From Oligoflexia bacterium (GTDB taxonomy: Bacteria > Bdellovibrionota_C > UBA2361 > JAFLCA01): DNA of 45,587 nt. Made by a program: the position numbers and the translations under genes. The DNA is taken from NCBI GenBank assembly GCA_019694465.1, contig JAIBBV010000029.1, positions 1 to 45,587 on the forward strand. Direction: 5' to 3'. Every line of letters begins with the position of its first letter. Position 1 is the first letter of the stretch. A model generated the notes under the pieces. The model was given only the letters and a program-made list of their open reading frames with translations, was not told where the DNA came from and did no database searches. Of this stretch, positions 42,880 to 45,587 are shown one piece after another.

Positions 42880-44229
42880 ATGAATAGCCACGATTCGTCA
42901 AACGAAGTTACGTACAAAGAAGTTAATGATACGGTGCTGCGGATGCTTGAACCGCCCGGCGCTGGCTGGTATGTGCTGCTTTGCGCTTGCCTCGCCTGTG
43001 TCGGTATCGGTGCTGCATCATGGACGCACCAGATTATGAACGGCATGGGTGACGCTGGTAAGTCGCATCCAATCATGTGGGGCGCCTACATCACGAACTT
43101 CGTGTTCTGGGTTGGTATCGCACACTCGGGTACATTGATTTCAGCGGTGTTGTATCTTTTCCGCGCACACTTCCGTATGTCGATCTATCGCCTAGCGGAA
43201 GCGATGACAGTCTTCGCCGTTTTGACAGCTGGTCTTTTCCCGCTAATTCACTTAGGGCGTCCATGGTTCTTTTACTGGCTCATGCCGTATCCGAATCAGA
43301 GAACCCTTTGGCCGAACTTTCGCTCGCCACTGTTGTGGGATGTGTTTGCTGTATCAACATACCTTACAATTTCGGCAACATTTTTTATCGTGGGATTAAT
43401 TCCGGATATAGCGGCAGCACGTGATCGTGCCAAAACAACTTTCCGCAAGGTGCTTTACACTCTTACTTCGCTTGGTTGGACTGGTAGTAACAGGAACTGG
43501 AAGCACTACACTGCTGCGTATTTATTCTTCGCAGCGTTCGCTACGCCACTAGTGGTTTCAGTGCATAGCGTGGTTTCCTGGGATTTCGCGATGAGCATTG
43601 TGCCTGGTTGGCATGCCACAATTTTCCCGCCTTACTTCGTAGCTGGCGCGATCTTCTCTGGCGTGGCCATGGTTATCACGCTTGCAATCCCACTGCGTAA
43701 GGCATTTGGACTCGAGCGACTCATTACAGCTGACAACTTCGATGCTATGAGTAAGCTTATCCTTGCTACTAGCGGCATTGTTTCTTACGCCTATGCTACC
43801 GAGTTCTATATGGCGTGGTACAGCAACAACACCTTCGAGCGTTATCAGTTCTGGTTCAGACCATTTGGTGAGATGAAGGTGGCGTTCTGGGGCATGGTTT
43901 TCTGTAACTGCGTGGCCCCACAGATTCTATGGATTAAGTCGATGCGCACGAATATCGGCGTGTTGTTCGTGCTGTCTCTAATTATCAACGTAGGCATGTG
44001 GCTCGAGCGCTTTAACATCATCCTGCAGTCTCTTGCCCGCGACTACATACCTAGTGCTTGGGGTGCTTACAACTTCTCTTGGATTGACGTGGGCATAACC
44101 ATCGGCGCGTTCGGTTGGTTTGGCATGTATATGACACTGTTTATTAAGTTCTTCCCGGCTGTAGCGATTACGGAGATTAAGGAAATTCTCCCAGTACCAG
44201 CCAGGCAAGCCGGTCATGGAGGTCACTAA
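42880..44229 (+). CDS. actC: Alternative complex III subunit ActC (NrfD/PsrC-like)
   Basis: A 449-residue integral membrane protein of about ten helices that forms one of the two quinol-binding membrane subunits. VTYKEVNDTVLRMLEPPGAGWYVLLCACLACVGIGAASWTHQIMNGMG opens the protein. The motif GVAMVITLAIPLRKAFGLERLITADNFDAMSKLI and MKVAFWGMVFCNCVAPQILWIKSMRTN follow; the last is close to the typical ActC pattern. The C-terminus ends in AGHGGH. It lies 20 bases after actB and two bases before actD. Confidence 0.95.
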   Translation: MNSHDSSNEVTYKEVNDTVLRMLEPPGAGWYVLLCACLACVGIGAASWTHQIMNGMGDAGKSHPIMWGAYITNFVFWVGIAHSGTLISAVLYLFRAHFRMSIYRLAEAMTVFAVLTAGLFPLIHLGRPWFFYWLMPYPNQRTLWPNFRSPLLWDVFAVSTYLTISATFFIVGLIPDIAAARDRAKTTFRKVLYTLTSLGWTGSNRNWKHYTAAYLFFAAFATPLVVSVHSVVSWDFAMSIVPGWHATIFPPYFVAGAIFSGVAMVITLAIPLRKAFGLERLITADNFDAMSKLILATSGIVSYAYATEFYMAWYSNNTFERYQFWFRPFGEMKVAFWGMVFCNCVAPQILWIKSMRTNIGVLFVLSLIINVGMWLERFNIILQSLARDYIPSAWGAYNFSWIDVGITIGAFGWFGMYMTLFIKFFPAVAITEIKEILPVPARQAGHGGH

Positions 44230-44231
44230 GT

Positions 44232-44744
44232 ATGCGTGGCTCGAAAGCCGTTACAGGCGTCTTCAAGTACATCGATGATACCACCAAGGCGGTTAAGCGT
44301 GTGCAAGCTGAGAACCTTGAGTACAAGGTCTATTCACCAGTTCCAAACCATGAAATCGAGGAGTTGACAGTGCCTGGCAAAAGCCCTGTTCGGTTCGTAA
44401 CTGGAACTGGGGCTGTTACTGGCTTGGTATTTGGTTTTGCCTTGGCGATTTTGTGCTCTCTCGACTACCCAATGCGTGTTAGCGCCAAGGATGTCGTGTC
44501 AGTGCCAGGGTTCGTTGTGATTGGCTACGAGTGTACAATTTTGCTAGGTGGTATTTTCACCTTGCTAGGATTGCTCCACTTCTGTCGTATCCCGGATATT
44601 TTTCGTAAGCCTGGCTACGACCCGCGTTTCTCAGACGATCGCTTTGGAGTGGTAGTCGGTTGTGAGCCACAGCAGGTAGATCGAGTCAAGGCAGCACTTT
44701 CTGAGGCCGGCGCCGAGGAAGTTAGTGTCGATGAGGGGCTTTAG
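44232..44744 (+). CDS. actD: Alternative complex III subunit ActD (DUF3341)
   Basis: A 170-residue membrane subunit of the DUF3341 family. A soluble N-terminal part (GVFKYIDDTTKAVKRVQ) is followed by two helices (GTGAVTGLVFGFALAILCSLDYP at about 57-79 and FVVIGYECTILLGGIFTLLGLLHFCRIP at about 96-123) and a small C-terminal ferredoxin-fold-like domain (DDRFGVVVGCEPQQVDRVKAALSEAGAEEVSV). No cofactor motifs are present. Start and spacing fit translational coupling with actC. The subunit is structural in the complex. Confidence 0.93.
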   Translation: MRGSKAVTGVFKYIDDTTKAVKRVQAENLEYKVYSPVPNHEIEELTVPGKSPVRFVTGTGAVTGLVFGFALAILCSLDYPMRVSAKDVVSVPGFVVIGYECTILLGGIFTLLGLLHFCRIPDIFRKPGYDPRFSDDRFGVVVGCEPQQVDRVKAALSEAGAEEVSVDEGL

Positions 44745-44751
44745 GAAAACT

Positions 44752-45273
44752 ATGAGTCTGTTTGTTGAAAAATTAAAGCATTGCAGCGTGGCGGCCTTGC
44801 TGGTTAGCTGCGCCGTTTGCGTTGAACAGGCTAAAGCGTTGCCTTTCAATACAGACATGTACCACAACCAACCGATTACCGGCGACATCATGCGGCCGAA
44901 AGCCAAAGACAGTGTCCCCATGGGCTCACTTGAACGGCGGGTCGAGTCAAAAGACGAAGCTGCTAAACTTGAAAATCCAAGTAAGGGTGATGCGCTATCG
45001 ACCGCCAATGGGGAGCGCCTATTTGCGGTTAACTGCAGCCCATGTCATGGGCAGTTCGCCGGGGGCAAGCAGACAGCAGTTGGTGCAGTCGCAAGGTTTA
45101 TGCCAGGACCTGATCTAACAGCTCAGCTGTATAAGGATCGCAGCGATGGATTTTTCTATGGCACTATCCACTTTGGCGGTATGGCGCTTATGCCGGGCTA
45201 CGGCTACAAGCTCTCGCCGCAAGAGCATTGGGATATTGTGAACTATATTCGTAAGTTTCAGAACGGAAAGTAG
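44752..45273 (+). CDS. actE: Alternative complex III subunit ActE (monohaem cytochrome c, lipoprotein)
   Basis: A 173-residue monohaem cytochrome c. The haem site is CSPCH, with the sixth ligand probably the Met of ALMPGYGYKLSPQEHWDIVNYI. The N-terminal MSLFVEKLKHCSVAALLVSC reads as a lipoprotein signal with the lipobox LVSC and the acylated cysteine at 20, as known for ActE of Rhodothermus. The mature part DMYHNQPITGDIMRPKAKDSVPMGS is typical of this subunit. AGGA five bases before the ATG at 44752 supports the start. It follows actD by 7 bases and precedes actF by 6. Confidence 0.9.
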   Translation: MSLFVEKLKHCSVAALLVSCAVCVEQAKALPFNTDMYHNQPITGDIMRPKAKDSVPMGSLERRVESKDEAAKLENPSKGDALSTANGERLFAVNCSPCHGQFAGGKQTAVGAVARFMPGPDLTAQLYKDRSDGFFYGTIHFGGMALMPGYGYKLSPQEHWDIVNYIRKFQNGK

Positions 45274-45279
45274 GCGCGT

Positions 45280-45587
45280 ATGCATGGCGAGCTGTGTCAA
45301 ATAAACCTAGAAGAAGTCCTTGACGCCGAGCCGGTCAAGCCTGGTGCGGCACTAAGCAAGATGATGTGGTTGTGTGTGATCGTCGGTATCGCAACTTTCA
45401 CACTTGGCCTATTCGCTGATGACCCAGGTCATTTTTGGGCAGCTTACTTTACCAATGCTGTGTTTTTCATGGGACTCTCGGTCGGCAGCGTTGTTATTGC
45501 TGTGATTCTGCAGATCGTTAGAGCCGTGTGGGGTGCCCCAATTCGCCGTATTGCGGAAGCTGGAGTTGCCTACTTCCCGTGGGCGCT
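45280..45587 (+). CDS. actF: Alternative complex III subunit ActF, N-terminal part (cut by window edge)
   Basis: The first 102 codons of a membrane protein that follows actE on the same strand. After a polar stretch, a helix (MMWLCVIVGIATFTLGLFADDP) is followed by HFWAAYFTNAVFFMGLSVGSVVIAVILQIVRAVWGAPIRRIAEAGVAYFPWA. The block HFWAAYFTNAVFF and the GAPIRRIAEAGVAYFPWA are typical of ActF, the second quinol-binding-type membrane subunit. The rest lies outside the window. The assignment follows from operon order and the visible residues. Confidence 0.85.
   Translation, partial: MHGELCQINLEEVLDAEPVKPGAALSKMMWLCVIVGIATFTLGLFADDPGHFWAAYFTNAVFFMGLSVGSVVIAVILQIVRAVWGAPIRRIAEAGVAYFPWA

Overview
The window is a chromosomal segment of a Gram-negative, respiring bacterium. 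The Gram-negative call rests on an OprB-type outer-membrane porin, lipoproteins, an LpoA-like PBP activator and RecO/YceD/GrpE-DnaK-DnaJ housekeeping genes. Respiration is shown by an alternative complex III (Act) operon. The orphan FliN and CheX point to a flagellated or chemotactic lineage. The combination fits a deltaproteobacterium-like or Bdellovibrionota-like organism, but that placement is inference. There are no rRNAs, clear tRNAs, CRISPR arrays or insertion sequences.

Layout. (1) 1-1072: the 5' part of a GC-rich AbgT-family transporter gene, cut by the window edge, with a perfect 17-bp TetR-type palindrome upstream, then a gene-free AT-rich spacer. (2) 1073-7399: fliN, a YggT protein, an FmdB zinc-ribbon protein, recO, and grpE-dnaK-dnaJ. 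(3) 7443-11552, minus strand: a membrane protein, the OprB porin, a small Cys-rich exported protein, a CheX-like phosphatase and a trypsin-like lipoprotein. (4) 11943-17467: LpoA-like lipoprotein, Lon and an exported HExxH peptidase, tightly packed. (5) 17583-19423: a DUF1294 protein and MgtE. (6) 19721-33179: a 13.5-kb glycan region with five different GT-C-type membrane glycosyltransferase candidates, three GT2 proteins (one fused to a degenerate methyltransferase-like domain, one DPM-like with membrane helices), a GDP-L-fucose synthase and an EamA transporter. Strands alternate and two gene pairs overlap tail to tail. (7) 33198-38805: YceD, ssb, a NUDIX hydrolase, nadB and a GabD-type dehydrogenase. 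(8) 39115-45587: actABCDE and the start of actF, cut by the window edge.

How it works together. The Act operon encodes a quinol:cytochrome c/HiPIP oxidoreductase, so a terminal oxidase probably follows beyond the window. The glycan region looks like a lipid-linked sugar pathway: cytoplasmic GT2 enzymes would make polyprenyl-phosphate sugars, a flippase (possibly the EamA protein) would move them across the membrane, and GT-C enzymes would transfer sugars on the periplasmic side. L-fucose or a related deoxysugar is a likely component. This region is the best candidate for something undescribed. Other items worth a look are the Lon-zincin pair, degenerate copies of a dispersed repeat, a candidate 37-codon gene upstream of ssb and the foreign-looking left edge.
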